Origin: Hyphomicrobiales bacterium
Lineage (GTDB): Bacteria; Pseudomonadota; Alphaproteobacteria; Rhizobiales; Devosiaceae
DNA: 64,000 bases
Reading direction: 5' to 3'
Assembly: GCA_900470445.1 (NCBI GenBank)
Contig: UCAU01000012.1
Span: 1-64,000, forward strand
The translations under genes and the position numbers were made by a program. The notes beneath the pieces were generated by a model, which saw only the letters and a list, made by a program, of their open reading frames with translations, did not search any database and was not told the DNA's origin. Below are positions 42,011 through 51,689 of the stretch, one piece after another. Position 1 is the stretch's first letter. Every line of letters begins with the position of its first letter.

Positions 42011-43822
42011 ATGGCCGCTGCACCACTTCTATCGCTTCAGAATATTCACCTGACCTTCGGCGGCACCACGCTGCTCGAAAGCGCCGAGCTGATCGTCTCG
42101 CCCGGCCAGCGCATTGCGCTGGTGGGCCGCAATGGTTCGGGCAAATCGACCCTGCTCAAGATTGCCGCTGGCGATGTGCAGCATGATGGCGGGATACGCT
42201 TTGTCGAGCCCAGTGCCACCGTGCGTTACCTGCCGCAAGAGCCTGATCTGTCAGCCTTTGCGACCACGCTTGCCTATGTCGAAGCGGGCCTTGGGCCGGG
42301 CGACGATATTTATCGCGCGCAATATCTGCTCAATTCGTTGGGCCTGACCGGCGAGGAAAGCCCCAAGAACCTCTCGGGTGGCGAAGGCCGGCGCGCCGCT
42401 TTGGCGCGGGTTCTGGCGCCCAAGCCCGATATCCTGCTGCTGGACGAGCCAACCAACCATCTCGATCTCCCCGCCATCGAATGGCTGCAGGCGGAACTCA
42501 ATTCCCTGCGCTCGGCCATGGTGCTGATCAGCCACGATCGGCGCTTCCTTTCCGATCTCACCCGCGCCACCGTCTGGCTCGACCGCGGCGTCACCCGCCG
42601 GCTCGACAAGGGGTTTTCTGCCTTTGAAGCTTGGCGCGACACGGTACTCGAAGAAGAAGAGCGCGATCGCCATAAGCTGGATCGCCAGATCGTGCGCGAA
42701 GAGCATTGGCTGCGCTATGGCGTCACCGCTCGCCGCAAGCGCAATGTCGGCCGCCTCGAACGTCTGGGCAATCTGCGGCAGGACCGGCGCGAACAGCGCC
42801 GCGTGACCGGCGCGGTCAATATGAATGTATCGGAAGGCCGCACTTCGGGCGCGCTGGTGGTGGAAGCCGAAAATATCAGCAAGACCTACGGCGACCGCGT
42901 CATCGTCAATGATTTTTCGACCCGCGTGCTGCGCGGCGACCGCATCGGCATTGTCGGCCCCAATGGCGCGGGCAAGACCACGTTGATCAAGATGCTGACC
43001 GGGCTGCTTGAGCCCGATAGCGGCAAGATCAAGCTGGGTTCAGCGCTGGAACTGGCCATGCTTGACCAGGGCCGCGCCAAGCTCGTGCCCGAGACCCGCC
43101 TCAAGGACGCGCTGACCGGCGGGGGCAGCGACACCATCCACATCAATGGCGAAGCGCGCCATGTGGTGGGCTATATGAAGGACTTCCTGTTCACCCCCGA
43201 ACAGGCCAATACCCCGATCGGCAAGCTCTCCGGCGGCGAGCGCGCCCGTGTCGCGCTAGCCCGCGCCCTGTCGCTGCCCTCCAATTTCCTGGTGCTGGAC
43301 GAGCCGACCAATGATCTGGACCTTGAAACCCTCGATCTGCTCGAGGAAATGGTCTCGGATTACTCCGGCACCGCCATCGTGGTCAGCCACGACCGTGATT
43401 TCCTCGATCGTGTCGCCACCTCGGTGATCATTGCCGAGGGCGAGGGTGTGTGGACCGAATATGCCGGCGGCTATTCCGACATGGTCATCCAGCGCGGCGA
43501 AGGGGTCAACGCCCGCGCCGCCATCACCAAGGCCCACCGGGCCGGCAAGACGGCTCTGGCGCAAACCAGTGCCGCCACCGCAAAGCGCAAGCTTTCCTTC
43601 AAGGAAAAGCACGCGCTTGAGACGCTGCCCAAGGATATCGAAAAGCTCGAAGCCGAGATCAAGACGCTCAATGCCGCGCTCGCCGATGGCAGCCTCTATG
43701 CCAAAGACCCCGCGGGCTTCGCTGCGAAGTCCAAGGCTTTGGCAGCCGCCGAAGCCAAGCGCGCAGCGGCCGAAGAGCAATGGCTGGAACTGGAAATGCT
43801 GCGGGAAGAGATCGAGGGCTAG
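42011..43822 (+). CDS. ABC-F family ATPase (Uup-like)
   Basis: This 603-residue protein has two ABC domains. The first has Walker A GRNGSGKST and signature LSGGEGRRAALARVL; the second has GPNGAGKTT and LSGGERARVALARAL. An ABC-F type linker lies between them and a coiled-coil C-terminal domain follows (ALETLPKDIEKLEAEIKTLN). There are no transmembrane helices. ABC-F proteins act on the ribosome, as translation factors or antibiotic-protection factors; the C-terminal domain resembles Uup. I chose the ATG at 42011; an in-frame GTG at 41978 is possible. A strong terminator lies 60 bases upstream, and another follows. Confidence 0.93.
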   Translation: MAAAPLLSLQNIHLTFGGTTLLESAELIVSPGQRIALVGRNGSGKSTLLKIAAGDVQHDGGIRFVEPSATVRYLPQEPDLSAFATTLAYVEAGLGPGDDIYRAQYLLNSLGLTGEESPKNLSGGEGRRAALARVLAPKPDILLLDEPTNHLDLPAIEWLQAELNSLRSAMVLISHDRRFLSDLTRATVWLDRGVTRRLDKGFSAFEAWRDTVLEEEERDRHKLDRQIVREEHWLRYGVTARRKRNVGRLERLGNLRQDRREQRRVTGAVNMNVSEGRTSGALVVEAENISKTYGDRVIVNDFSTRVLRGDRIGIVGPNGAGKTTLIKMLTGLLEPDSGKIKLGSALELAMLDQGRAKLVPETRLKDALTGGGSDTIHINGEARHVVGYMKDFLFTPEQANTPIGKLSGGERARVALARALSLPSNFLVLDEPTNDLDLETLDLLEEMVSDYSGTAIVVSHDRDFLDRVATSVIIAEGEGVWTEYAGGYSDMVIQRGEGVNARAAITKAHRAGKTALAQTSAATAKRKLSFKEKHALETLPKDIEKLEAEIKTLNAALADGSLYAKDPAGFAAKSKALAAAEAKRAAAEEQWLELEMLREEIEG

Positions 43823-43845
43823 GTCAATTGCCCCCAACCGCAAAG

Positions 43846-43876
43846 AAAAAGCCCCCGCGCATTGCGGGGGCTTTTC
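43846..43876. terminator. Bidirectional terminator
   Basis: A stem GCCCCCGC/GCGGGGGC has A-rich (left) and TTTT (right) flanks. It ends both the ABC-F gene and the convergent ABC-2 permease gene. Confidence 0.85.
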
Positions 43877-43893
43877 GTGTCTAGCCATAAGAC

Positions 43894-44790
43894 TTAGCCG
43901 TTGGCATTGCTGCGCCGCCGGTATTCGCTGGCGACATAAAGACAAGCCAGTGCAAAGGCGGCCCCGATGCCCACTTGCGCCCAATCCATGCGGGCGATCA
44001 GGTCGGTTGTGTAACTGATCGCGTTGAAGGGCTCCTTGCCCAGGAACCAGACGTCGATATAGCCGTCCTCGGTCAGCGGGAAAGTGGTGCGGTAGCCCAT
44101 ATAGTCCCAGGTGTGGGTGGTGAAGGGGTGTAAGCCCCCCAGGGTCACCCATTCGAGCATGGCCGCGATGGATGGCAGCAGCAGCGACACCGGAATGGCC
44201 CAGCGGCCGATCGCCGTGGCCAGCGCGCCGACCAGCGCCATGAATGGCAGATACCAGAGCAGGCCGCAGATCATGGTGACGAGGATCGCCAGCGCCACAT
44301 GCCCATAGACCGCCGCAATGCTGCCCAGCGCGGCAAAGCTGCCGGTGCCGTTGATCAGCGTGGTGACGAACGCCACGCCATAGAGCAGCAACCCGCTGAG
44401 CAGCGCCACGCCATAGACCGTGCCGGGCAGGATGGTGATGGCGGCGACAAGCTTGCTGAGCAGCACCTTGAAGTCGGTGACCGGCATGGATTTCCAGAAC
44501 AGCATGGAATTGTTGCGCTTGTCGGCGGCAAAGCCGTCGGCGCAATAAAAGAACAGCGTGGCGATCAGATAGAGCGACCAGGCCATGCCGAAGCCCAGGA
44601 ATCCCAGCTCGTAAATGCGCAGTGGAGCGATTGTGAACATGGCCCCCGAGAACCGCGCGTCAACGCGGCCCACGGTAAAGGCCAGGATCGTCGCGCCGAA
44701 CAGCAGCACGACCAGCAGCAGCGGGCCATAGAGAAAGGCCCCCTTGTGCTCGATGAACTCGCGTCGCACGAGGGCAATGAAAGCCTTCAT
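43894..44790 (-). CDS. ABC-2 transporter permease
   Basis: This 298-residue membrane protein has about six helices, starting MKAFIALVRREFIEHKGAFL. The first helix is PLLLVVLLFGATILAFTVG, with a long periplasmic part between helices. It overlaps the ATPase gene by 4 bases. With the YtrA-like regulator this is a typical efflux or peptide-export cassette. Confidence 0.87.
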   Translation of the reverse strand: MKAFIALVRREFIEHKGAFLYGPLLLVVLLFGATILAFTVGRVDARFSGAMFTIAPLRIYELGFLGFGMAWSLYLIATLFFYCADGFAADKRNNSMLFWKSMPVTDFKVLLSKLVAAITILPGTVYGVALLSGLLLYGVAFVTTLINGTGSFAALGSIAAVYGHVALAILVTMICGLLWYLPFMALVGALATAIGRWAIPVSLLLPSIAAMLEWVTLGGLHPFTTHTWDYMGYRTTFPLTEDGYIDVWFLGKEPFNAISYTTDLIARMDWAQVGIGAAFALACLYVASEYRRRSNANG

Positions 44791-45686
44791 TGGGCGGGCT
44801 CCGGATTGGCGGTGGGCCGCTGCATCAGCGCCACGAACAGGTCCGACAGGGTCGGGGTGGATAGCTTGCCCAAGGGTTCGAGCACGGCGCGGTCGACCCC
44901 GTCAAAGATCATCACGGTCTGCCCGAAGCGGGTTTCTTCATAGACCGGCCCATGCGCCCGCGCCTGTTCCTGCGCGGCGGCGTCGTTGACCACCAATTGG
45001 GTGAATTTGTCATTCACCGTTTCCATCTGCATATGCAGGATCAAGTCGCCATCGCGGATGAACATGATGTCGGAGAGCATGAACTCGATCTCATCCACCT
45101 GATGGGTAGTGATAAGCAGGGTGCGCTCCTCGGTCATATAGTCTTCCAAGAGCCGCCGGTAGAAGCGTTTGCGATAGGTGATGTCGAGGCCCAGCGTGGG
45201 CTCGTCCAGCACCAGCAGCTTGGCGTCGATCGCCATCACCACGGCCAGATGCAGCTGTGCGATCATGCCCTTACTCAGGGTCTTGATCTTCATGTCGGGC
45301 TTGATGTCGGTGCCTTGCAGGAAGCTCTGTGCCTTTGCCTGGCTGAAATTGGGATGGATGTTGGAGAGCAGGGCAAATAGCTCCCGCACTCGCAGAAAGC
45401 GCGGCAGGCTCGCCACATCCGAGATGAAGGCGACATTCTCCATCAGCTTGGCGCGCCTGGCAAAGGGGTCTTCGCCCAGCACGCGAATGGTGCCCTCGCA
45501 ATTGGTCAGACCCAGCATGGCATTGAGAGTGGTGGTCTTGCCAGCGCCATTGTGACCGATCAGGCCATAGATGCGGCCGGGCGGAATATCGAAATCCAGC
45601 CCGTGCAGGATTTCCTTGCCGCCGAATTTCTTGCGCAGGCCACGAGCGGAGACGATGGGTTCGACCGAAGCGGAAAGATCAGTCAT
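44787..45686 (-). CDS. ABC transporter ATP-binding protein
   Basis: This 299-residue ATPase has Walker A GHNGAGKTT. Its signature region is degenerate (LSKGMIAQLHLAVVMAIDAK). Walker B is LLVLDEPTLGLD and the switch histidine is in TTHQVDE. It drives the adjacent ABC-2 permease. It starts in an 8-base overlap with the GntR gene. Confidence 0.92.
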   Translation of the reverse strand: MTDLSASVEPIVSARGLRKKFGGKEILHGLDFDIPPGRIYGLIGHNGAGKTTTLNAMLGLTNCEGTIRVLGEDPFARRAKLMENVAFISDVASLPRFLRVRELFALLSNIHPNFSQAKAQSFLQGTDIKPDMKIKTLSKGMIAQLHLAVVMAIDAKLLVLDEPTLGLDITYRKRFYRRLLEDYMTEERTLLITTHQVDEIEFMLSDIMFIRDGDLILHMQMETVNDKFTQLVVNDAAAQEQARAHGPVYEETRFGQTVMIFDGVDRAVLEPLGKLSTPTLSDLFVALMQRPTANPEPAQ

Positions 45687-46062
45687 TTTTGATCAGCCCT
45701 TGTGCGGGAGGAGTGGGAGTTTTTGCAAGCAGAGTGGCCACGTCCAGGTCGAGCGCAGCAATTTGAGCGGCGATACGGGGCCAGTCTTCCTTGAGGAATT
45801 TGTCCCGTTCATGGGCGAGCAATTCGGCCCGCGCCCCGGTTTTGACGAACATGCCCAGTCCCCTTCGCTTTTCCACCACCCCGATATCGACCAGCGCTTC
45901 GAATGCCTTGGTGACCGTCAACGGATTGACCGAAAGGTCGCCGGCAATCTGGCGAACCGATGGCAGGGCATCCCCTTCCGCCGCCGCGCCGCGCAGGATC
46001 ATCTCGATAAGCCGCTGCCGGATCTGCACGAAGATCGGCTGGCTGGTGTGAAAATCATCCAT
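45679..46062 (-). CDS. GntR family regulator, YtrA subfamily
   Basis: This 127-residue regulator has a winged helix in residues 10-70 (PSVRQIAGDLSVNPLTVTKA, then the wing GVVEKRRGLGMFV). A short helical C-terminus follows, as expected for the YtrA group, which has no large effector domain. It is the first gene of the operon with the ATPase and permease. A 7-bp inverted repeat in its promoter region is the probable autoregulatory operator. Confidence 0.92.
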   Translation of the reverse strand: MDDFHTSQPIFVQIRQRLIEMILRGAAAEGDALPSVRQIAGDLSVNPLTVTKAFEALVDIGVVEKRRGLGMFVKTGARAELLAHERDKFLKEDWPRIAAQIAALDLDVATLLAKTPTPPAQGLIKND

Positions 46063-46076
46063 GTGTTGTGCCTGTG

Positions 46077-46102
46077 TAGTGTGTTAGTTTTGTAGCACAC
46101 TA
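46077..46102. promoter_or_regulatory. GntR/YtrA-type operator
   Basis: TAGTGTG-N12-CACACTA lies 15 bases upstream of the GntR gene. It is the likely autoregulatory site. Confidence 0.6.
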
Positions 46103-46154
46103 AACGATGATGTCAAGGGGAAGGCGCGGCGGAGAATTGGGAGGGAGTTGTAGC

Positions 46155-47816
46155 TCAGCCGACCAGCACGGGCTGCGTACAACGCACGCCATAGGCCTGC
46201 ACATCAGCCTCGCCGATTGACAGGCCCAAAGTGTCCAGCAAACCAGCGATGATCGGGTCAATTGCCGGGCCCAGTGGTGTCAGCAGTACCGACAGCAGAC
46301 CCGTGACAACGTTTAGCCCGATGCCGGCCACGGTAAGCTTGAGGGAACTCAGGAGCGACCCCACCAGCGAGGTGACGATGGTTGTGGTTTTGGCGGTCTT
46401 GATTGTGCCGGCGGTAATGTCCGCCGAAGAAAAGTTCAGCGCGACCGGGTTGCTCTGGGCGATTTCAGCATGCGCTACGCCGGTCACCGTAATGTCTGCG
46501 ATCAGCGGGATATACAGTCTGATCAAAGTGGCGACGCCGATAGTGGGAGTGGTATTGAAGGCACCAAATGTATTGGGATTCACCTCGCCCAGAATGAGCC
46601 GGAGCGCACCGGGGCGGGCCAGTATGGTTGCCGAGCCCTTCGGATTGGCGCTGGTGGGGCAGGTGGCCGAACCGACGATCGCTTCCGAATGTGCCACCTC
46701 CAGGTAGAGCGGAAAATTCACATCGGCCAGCGGCAATATTGCCAGTAGCTTGATGAAGAGTCGGGTAGTGATGGTTGCGCGCACCTGAGCCGTGCGGACG
46801 ACGGTCTGGGCAGGGCCGATCGCGTACCAACTCCCGCCCTGAGGCGGCTCGCCGATGGCGACTTGGGTGTCAAAAGCGAGAAGGCCCGGCACGTTTATCG
46901 GTACGGCGAGCTGGACCTGATGCTTGCCGTCACTGATTGCCGCACTAGCCGAGAGCAGATCCAGCGCCGAAATCTTGGTGAAGAGGCCATTCGCCGCGCC
47001 GGTGCCGATGTCGAAATCGCCGAGCCCACCCAGTTGCAACAGCTTGCCGAGCGGCAAAGTCCCGTTGTGCCCGGCTGTATTGGCCAGCTTGAGCATGGCG
47101 GTGCGCTGCACGCCAGTGAGCACATCAGCCAATGCTGCTGCCAATTGTCCATGATTGGCGCGCATGGCCAATAGGTCGTTATAGGTGCCTACGCTAACGC
47201 CCAGCTTGATCGCCAGCTTGTCGAGAAACGCAAAGACATCGACTTGGGCATTGACCAGGCCATTATAGTCTAGCGCCGTCAGTGTGACTTTGGTGCCGAG
47301 CAGGCCATTCAGCAGGCTATTGACCACGCCATCCTTGAAACTGGTAAGCCGTGACCCCACCGAAAAAGCCACCTGCGGCGTCGCTGTTGCAGTTGCGGTG
47401 GCGCCCAGCGTCGGCGGTTCGGCCCAGCCATTGGCAAAATATAGCGTGCCCGGTTTGCTGAACGAAACTCGGACGGCGTTCGCCGGAGTAGCATTCGCGA
47501 CGAAGCGGCTTTCGACCGCGACTGCCGGATTGGGGTTATAATTGCCGGTCACCACCACGAGGCCCGCTTGCGAGCCGGCGCTCATCAAACCGGCATCCAT
47601 CAGGGCGCTATAGGCAACGCTCTGGGCGGCGGCGGGATTGTTGGCTGCCGCGAGGGCCGCCAGATCCACCCCATTCTGAATGGCCCGCCGCTCGTGGTAA
47701 ATCCCCGCCGCATCCACCGCGATGGCGGCGACCACGCTGGCGACGACAAAGCCCGCCGCGAACATCACGACCATATTGCCGCGCTGGTCCGCGCAGAACC
47801 GCCGCCAAAGTTTCAT
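46155..47816 (-). CDS. TadG-like pilus-associated protein
   Basis: This 553-residue protein has the Tad-type N-terminal membrane segment (QRGNMVVMFAAGFVVASVVA) and the motif AIAVDAAGIYHERRAIQNGV. A large extracytoplasmic region follows, rich in Ala, Val and Thr, with two cysteines late. It overlaps TadE by 4 bases (ATGA). A helical membrane anchor and a beta-rich body suit the TadG family. Other Tad secretion genes are not in the window. Confidence 0.82.
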   Translation of the reverse strand: MKLWRRFCADQRGNMVVMFAAGFVVASVVAAIAVDAAGIYHERRAIQNGVDLAALAAANNPAAAQSVAYSALMDAGLMSAGSQAGLVVVTGNYNPNPAVAVESRFVANATPANAVRVSFSKPGTLYFANGWAEPPTLGATATATATPQVAFSVGSRLTSFKDGVVNSLLNGLLGTKVTLTALDYNGLVNAQVDVFAFLDKLAIKLGVSVGTYNDLLAMRANHGQLAAALADVLTGVQRTAMLKLANTAGHNGTLPLGKLLQLGGLGDFDIGTGAANGLFTKISALDLLSASAAISDGKHQVQLAVPINVPGLLAFDTQVAIGEPPQGGSWYAIGPAQTVVRTAQVRATITTRLFIKLLAILPLADVNFPLYLEVAHSEAIVGSATCPTSANPKGSATILARPGALRLILGEVNPNTFGAFNTTPTIGVATLIRLYIPLIADITVTGVAHAEIAQSNPVALNFSSADITAGTIKTAKTTTIVTSLVGSLLSSLKLTVAGIGLNVVTGLLSVLLTPLGPAIDPIIAGLLDTLGLSIGEADVQAYGVRCTQPVLVG

Positions 47817-48241
47817 ATACCGCCCCGGCGAATCGTCGAGCTATAGGCGATCACCTGGCTGGGCAGGGGCAGCGGTACATAAAGATTCCAGATCGGCAGG
47901 TCCGAAGCGTCGTAGCGCAGGGTGACGCGATATTGGTTGGGATCGGTCGTGCTGTCGCCAATCGTATAGGTCAGCCGTGACCGCTCGATCAGCATGTAGC
48001 TGGCGGCATTGTCGTCGAGGAATTCCCCGACCAGGCGGTTGCGTTCGGTTTGATTGAGCCCGGCAATCGCTGTCCGCGCCGCATCGGCGGACAATTGCTG
48101 CAAGGAATGAGCAGCACCGAAATAAATGCCATAGGCCAGCATGCCGGTCAGCAGCAACAGGAAAACCGGCGTCAGAATGGCGAACTCCACAGCGGAGGTC
48201 GCCCGGTCGTCGCGAGCCCACGAGACAAAACGGGACCGCAT
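47813..48241 (-). CDS. TadE-like minor pseudopilin
   Basis: This 142-residue protein has the TadE start: RDDRATSAVEFAILTPVFLL, with a glutamate after the leader and a hydrophobic helix (LLTGMLAYGIYFGAAHSL). It is translated coupled to the TadG-like gene. It acts in tight-adherence pilus assembly. Confidence 0.86.
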   Translation of the reverse strand: MRSRFVSWARDDRATSAVEFAILTPVFLLLLTGMLAYGIYFGAAHSLQQLSADAARTAIAGLNQTERNRLVGEFLDDNAASYMLIERSRLTYTIGDSTTDPNQYRVTLRYDASDLPIWNLYVPLPLPSQVIAYSSTIRRGGI

Positions 48242-48324
48242 AATAAGCCTCCCAGCACGTGATTTCTGGCTAAAGCCTGCGCCGCATGTGTTGATGCTTC
48301 GTCAATATCCACAGCGCACTATTA

Positions 48325-48346
48325 CCTATGCCCAAAATATAGGCAT
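48325..48346. promoter_or_regulatory. Overlapping palindromes upstream of cutC
   Basis: CCTAT-N9-ATAGG overlaps ATGCC-N9-GGCAT, 74 bases before cutC. It is a candidate operator; no regulator can be named. Confidence 0.28.
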
Positions 48347-48419
48347 CAATCCCGGCCCGAAATCTCCTTGCTGCCCAGCGCGTTGGCGGCTACCAATCCA
48401 TACCAATAGGAGACCAATA

Positions 48420-49175
48420 ATGCCGCACCACCCGTTCAAGATCGAAATCTGCGTTGAGGGCATTGATGGTCTGGTTGCCGCCCAGCAGGCCGGCGCCGAC
48501 CGGGTGGAACTCTGCGCCAGCCTGCTCGAAGGCGGATTGACGCCCAGCCTGGGCGTGGTGCGCGAAGCCCTGCGCGTGGGCACCATTCCCTTCCATGTCA
48601 TTATCCGCCCGCGCGGTGGCGACTTCCTCTATTCCGAGCTCGAATTCGCCAGCATGATCGAAGACGTCAAGGCCGTGCGCGATCTGGGTGTGGTCGGCGT
48701 GGTCATCGGCTGCCTCACTGCCGATGGCGAGATCGACGAAGCGCGCACCAAGGCGCTGGTCGATGCCGCCCGGCCGATGAAAGTTACCTGTCACCGGGCT
48801 TTCGACATGACCCGCGACTATCGCGCCGCCATCGAGGCCCTTGTCCGGGCTGGCGTCGATCGCGTGTTGACCAGCGGGCAACGCGACACGGCTGTTGAAG
48901 GCATCGATATCCTCAAGGATACCGCCGCCATTGCCGATGGCCGCATCGTGGTCATGGCGTGTGGAGCTCTGGATCAAGGCAATATCGCCCAGGTGCGGCG
49001 TGCCACCGGTGTCGACGAAATGCATTTTGCGGCGCTCAAGACGCTCAAGAGCGGCATGGCGTTCCGCAATCCCCATGTCGGCATGGGTGGCACGGCGATC
49101 GAGCGTGAATACGAGATCATCGTGACCGACGAGGACGCCGTGCGCGCCACCATTGCGGCGGCGAAAGCTGCCTGA
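48420..49175 (+). CDS. cutC: CutC family protein (copper homeostasis)
   Basis: This 251-residue TIM-barrel protein starts FKIEICVEGIDGLVAAQQAG and has ADRVELCASLLEGGLTPSLG, then HVIIRPRGGDFLYSELEF and TCHRAFDMTRDYRAAIEAL. RVLTSGQRDTAVEGI follows. The family has been linked with copper tolerance; the role is debated. AATAGGAG lies before the ATG at 48420. Confidence 0.93.
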   Translation: MPHHPFKIEICVEGIDGLVAAQQAGADRVELCASLLEGGLTPSLGVVREALRVGTIPFHVIIRPRGGDFLYSELEFASMIEDVKAVRDLGVVGVVIGCLTADGEIDEARTKALVDAARPMKVTCHRAFDMTRDYRAAIEALVRAGVDRVLTSGQRDTAVEGIDILKDTAAIADGRIVVMACGALDQGNIAQVRRATGVDEMHFAALKTLKSGMAFRNPHVGMGGTAIEREYEIIVTDEDAVRATIAAAKAA

Positions 49176-49185
49176 CGCTGTCACG

Positions 49186-49974
49186 GTGACGACCCGCAAT
49201 TATCTCTTTGCCGCCGACGATGCTTCGAGCCAGACCACGCAGCTTATTGCTACGGCCGCGCGCGTCACCGGCTTCATGAAGGGCGCGCCAGGCGAGCACC
49301 GACCCGGTTGGTATGGGCCGGGCGCCGACAATAGCGCAGTACTGGGCCAGCTCTATCAACATTTGGCCGAAACCTATCCCAAGGCGGGGCCAGCCTTTTG
49401 GGCGGTGCGGCTGTGGACGAATCTTCTTTGGCAACCCGCCTATCTGGCTGTCATCGCCGCCCATATCCACTCCAGCATGCCCGATCTCGGGCAGCTGTCG
49501 CAGCGCGTCCATGGTATCTATGCCGACGGCTACCGCCTGCCGGCCGGGCCGCAACAGGCGGGCACACCAGAGCAATTGATTGCCATTGCGGCGACAGCGC
49601 TGCGCCCGTTCTGCGCCAGCCTGCTGGAAGAGATCAATACTCTCGTCAAGCTCAAGCCGCTGCCCGCACGGCGGCTGCTGGCCGATCGCATGCTTTCGAT
49701 TATCGCCCGGCTGCCGCAATGGCAGCCCGATGTCACTGCAGCCATGGCGGAGGATTACGCCCAGCTTTGGTTGGCGGCCTTGGGGCTGACCGGCCAGGGC
49801 AGGCTAGACCGGATCGGCGTGGGCGGAGGTCGCGAGGTGGTCATCGTGACGCGCAAGGGTTGTTGCCTGGATTATCTGATCGAGCCCAAAGCCTATTGCG
49901 CCTCCTGCCCCAAACAGGGCGAAGCGGCCCGCATTGCTCGCCAGACTGCCAATGCAGTCGCCGAATTGGATTAG
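49186..49974 (+). CDS. FhuF-like siderophore ferric iron reductase
   Basis: This protein of about 262 residues resembles siderophore-iron reductases. The C-terminal [2Fe-2S] motif is CC-x10-C-x2-C (CCLDYLIEPKAYCASC), the FhuF pattern. The N-terminal part is helical with GFMKGAPGEHRPGWYGPGAD. It would reduce Fe(III) in the cytoplasm to release iron from siderophores. The start is uncertain (GTG 49186 or TTG 49153). It lies just after cutC. No siderophore uptake gene is close. Confidence 0.84.
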   Translation: MTTRNYLFAADDASSQTTQLIATAARVTGFMKGAPGEHRPGWYGPGADNSAVLGQLYQHLAETYPKAGPAFWAVRLWTNLLWQPAYLAVIAAHIHSSMPDLGQLSQRVHGIYADGYRLPAGPQQAGTPEQLIAIAATALRPFCASLLEEINTLVKLKPLPARRLLADRMLSIIARLPQWQPDVTAAMAEDYAQLWLAALGLTGQGRLDRIGVGGGREVVIVTRKGCCLDYLIEPKAYCASCPKQGEAARIARQTANAVAELD

Positions 49975-50558
49975 TCGAACGATTCGTCCGGATAGACGCC
50001 CCAGATTTCTTCCTGGCGCAGATAGCCCGAATAGGAGCGATGTTCATTGCCCGGCTGGGCCGCGCTGACCTCGCACCACTCCCCGTCGCATTCCTTGATC
50101 TGCACCCGCAGGCCAGGGCCGAGCTGGGCGCGCACGCCGGACGTGTCGGATTTGTCGCTGCGCAGGGCAATCTCGCTATTGGCCATGATCGGCGTGACAT
50201 AGCCGGCGCGGGTGCCCGATAGCAGGTTCTGATGCACCCAGCCCTCATCGCCATCCACATCGCGAATCTTCCGCCAGGTATCGAATTCCTGGATGATCTC
50301 GATGGGAATGCCGGATTTGAGATAGGTCCAAGAAACTTCATATTTGGTGCCGGGCCCGACGCGCACATTGATCGGCGTGGAGCGCGTGGTGGCAAAACGG
50401 GGCAGGGGCAGCCCGCTTGGATTGTCCGCCTGCGCCCAGGCCGGCGTGGCGCATATCATCGCCAGCAGCGCCAGGCACACCATAACAATGCGAAGGACGA
50501 GGCTTTGGGAGGATCGGATATGGCGGACGCGCAGGGCGCCAGTGGTCTCGTCAAACAT
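49971..50558 (-). CDS. Exported SH3-domain protein
   Basis: This protein of about 195 residues has a hydrophobic signal segment (MVCLALLAMICATPAWAQA). Two bacterial SH3-like repeats follow: TPINVRVGPGTKYEVSWTYL, with EGWVHQNLLSGTRAG, and later VRAQLGPGLRVQIKECDGEW. The true start is unclear (50558 and 50483 are both possible), as ribosome sites are weak. It acts in the periplasm or cell wall. Its stop interlocks with the convergent reductase gene (TTAG). Confidence 0.78.
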   Translation of the reverse strand: MFDETTGALRVRHIRSSQSLVLRIVMVCLALLAMICATPAWAQADNPSGLPLPRFATTRSTPINVRVGPGTKYEVSWTYLKSGIPIEIIQEFDTWRKIRDVDGDEGWVHQNLLSGTRAGYVTPIMANSEIALRSDKSDTSGVRAQLGPGLRVQIKECDGEWCEVSAAQPGNEHRSYSGYLRQEEIWGVYPDESFD

Positions 50559-50663
50559 GACTTTGCAGAAGATCTGGATTTGCCCTATCACTACGCCATG
50601 ATCCTTAATGGTCGCTGAAGGCGTGGTTTTCCACAAGCCCAGTCAGCCGCGCTCCGGAACTTG

Positions 50664-51689
50664 ATGACCAGCTCCAAACCCAAGATTCTCGTCACCCGGC
50701 GCCTGCCCGAAACCATCGAGGCGCGGATGGCGACGTTGTTCGAAACCGACGTCAATGACGCTGACGTTACGCTCACCGCCGATGACATTATCGAGGGGCT
50801 TGCCGGCAAGGATGTGCTGGTCAGCTCCATCACCGACCGCATCGATGCCGACCTGGTCGCCCGCCTGCCTAAATCGGTGCGATTGATCGCCCAATTCGGC
50901 AATGGCGTGGACAATATCGATGTCGAAGCCGCCCTGGCGGCGGGCTTAACCGTCACCAATACGCCAAGCGTCTTGACCGAAGACACCGCCGACATGGCCA
51001 TGGTGCTGATGCTGGCTTTGCCCCGTCGGCTGGTCGAGGGCACACAGATGCTGGTGCGCGATGGAGTCTGGGCCGGCTGGTCGCCCACCTCCATGCTGGG
51101 CCACCGGCTGCGCGGCAAGGCGCTGGGCATTGTCGGCATGGGGCGTATCGGCACCGCCGTCGCCCAGCGGGCCAAGGCTTTTGGCCTCAATATCCATTAT
51201 TTCTCCCGCAACCGCCGCCCGCCCGCTATCGAAACGCCGCTCGAAGCCACCTATTGGGATGATCTGGACGCCATGTTGGCGGCGGTGGATATCGTATCGC
51301 TGCATACGCCCCACACCCGCGAGACTTTCCACATCCTCTCGGCCGAACGGCTTGCCGCGATGAAGCCGGGCAGTTTCGTGGTCAATGTGTCCCGGCCCGA
51401 ACTGATCGACGAAGCGGCTTTGGTGAGCCAGATCGAGAACGGGCATCTGAGCGGCGCCGCATTGGACGTGTTCGAGAACAAGCATGGCATCGATCCGCGC
51501 CTGCTGGCGCTGGCTGAGGACAACAAGGTGGTATTGACCGCCCATATGGCCTCGGCCACGCTCGAAGCCCGTATCGAAATGGGCGAGACCGTCATCGTCA
51601 ATATCCGCACCTTCATGGATGGGCACCAGCCGCCCCATCGCCTGTTGCCAGAAGGGCCGCGCGGCGTCGGTCGCAGCCAAAGCGCCTGA
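50664..51689 (+). CDS. D-isomer-specific 2-hydroxyacid dehydrogenase (glyoxylate reductase-like)
   Basis: This 341-residue NAD(P) enzyme has the nucleotide-binding stretch GIVGMGRIGTAVAQRAKAFG. The active-site arginine is in VNVSRPELIDEAALV, and the catalytic histidine is in TAHMASATLEAR. Related proteins reduce glyoxylate or hydroxypyruvate. The start ATG at 50664 follows GGA; a TTG at 50661 is also possible. It stands alone. Confidence 0.9.
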   Translation: MTSSKPKILVTRRLPETIEARMATLFETDVNDADVTLTADDIIEGLAGKDVLVSSITDRIDADLVARLPKSVRLIAQFGNGVDNIDVEAALAAGLTVTNTPSVLTEDTADMAMVLMLALPRRLVEGTQMLVRDGVWAGWSPTSMLGHRLRGKALGIVGMGRIGTAVAQRAKAFGLNIHYFSRNRRPPAIETPLEATYWDDLDAMLAAVDIVSLHTPHTRETFHILSAERLAAMKPGSFVVNVSRPELIDEAALVSQIENGHLSGAALDVFENKHGIDPRLLALAEDNKVVLTAHMASATLEARIEMGETVIVNIRTFMDGHQPPHRLLPEGPRGVGRSQSA

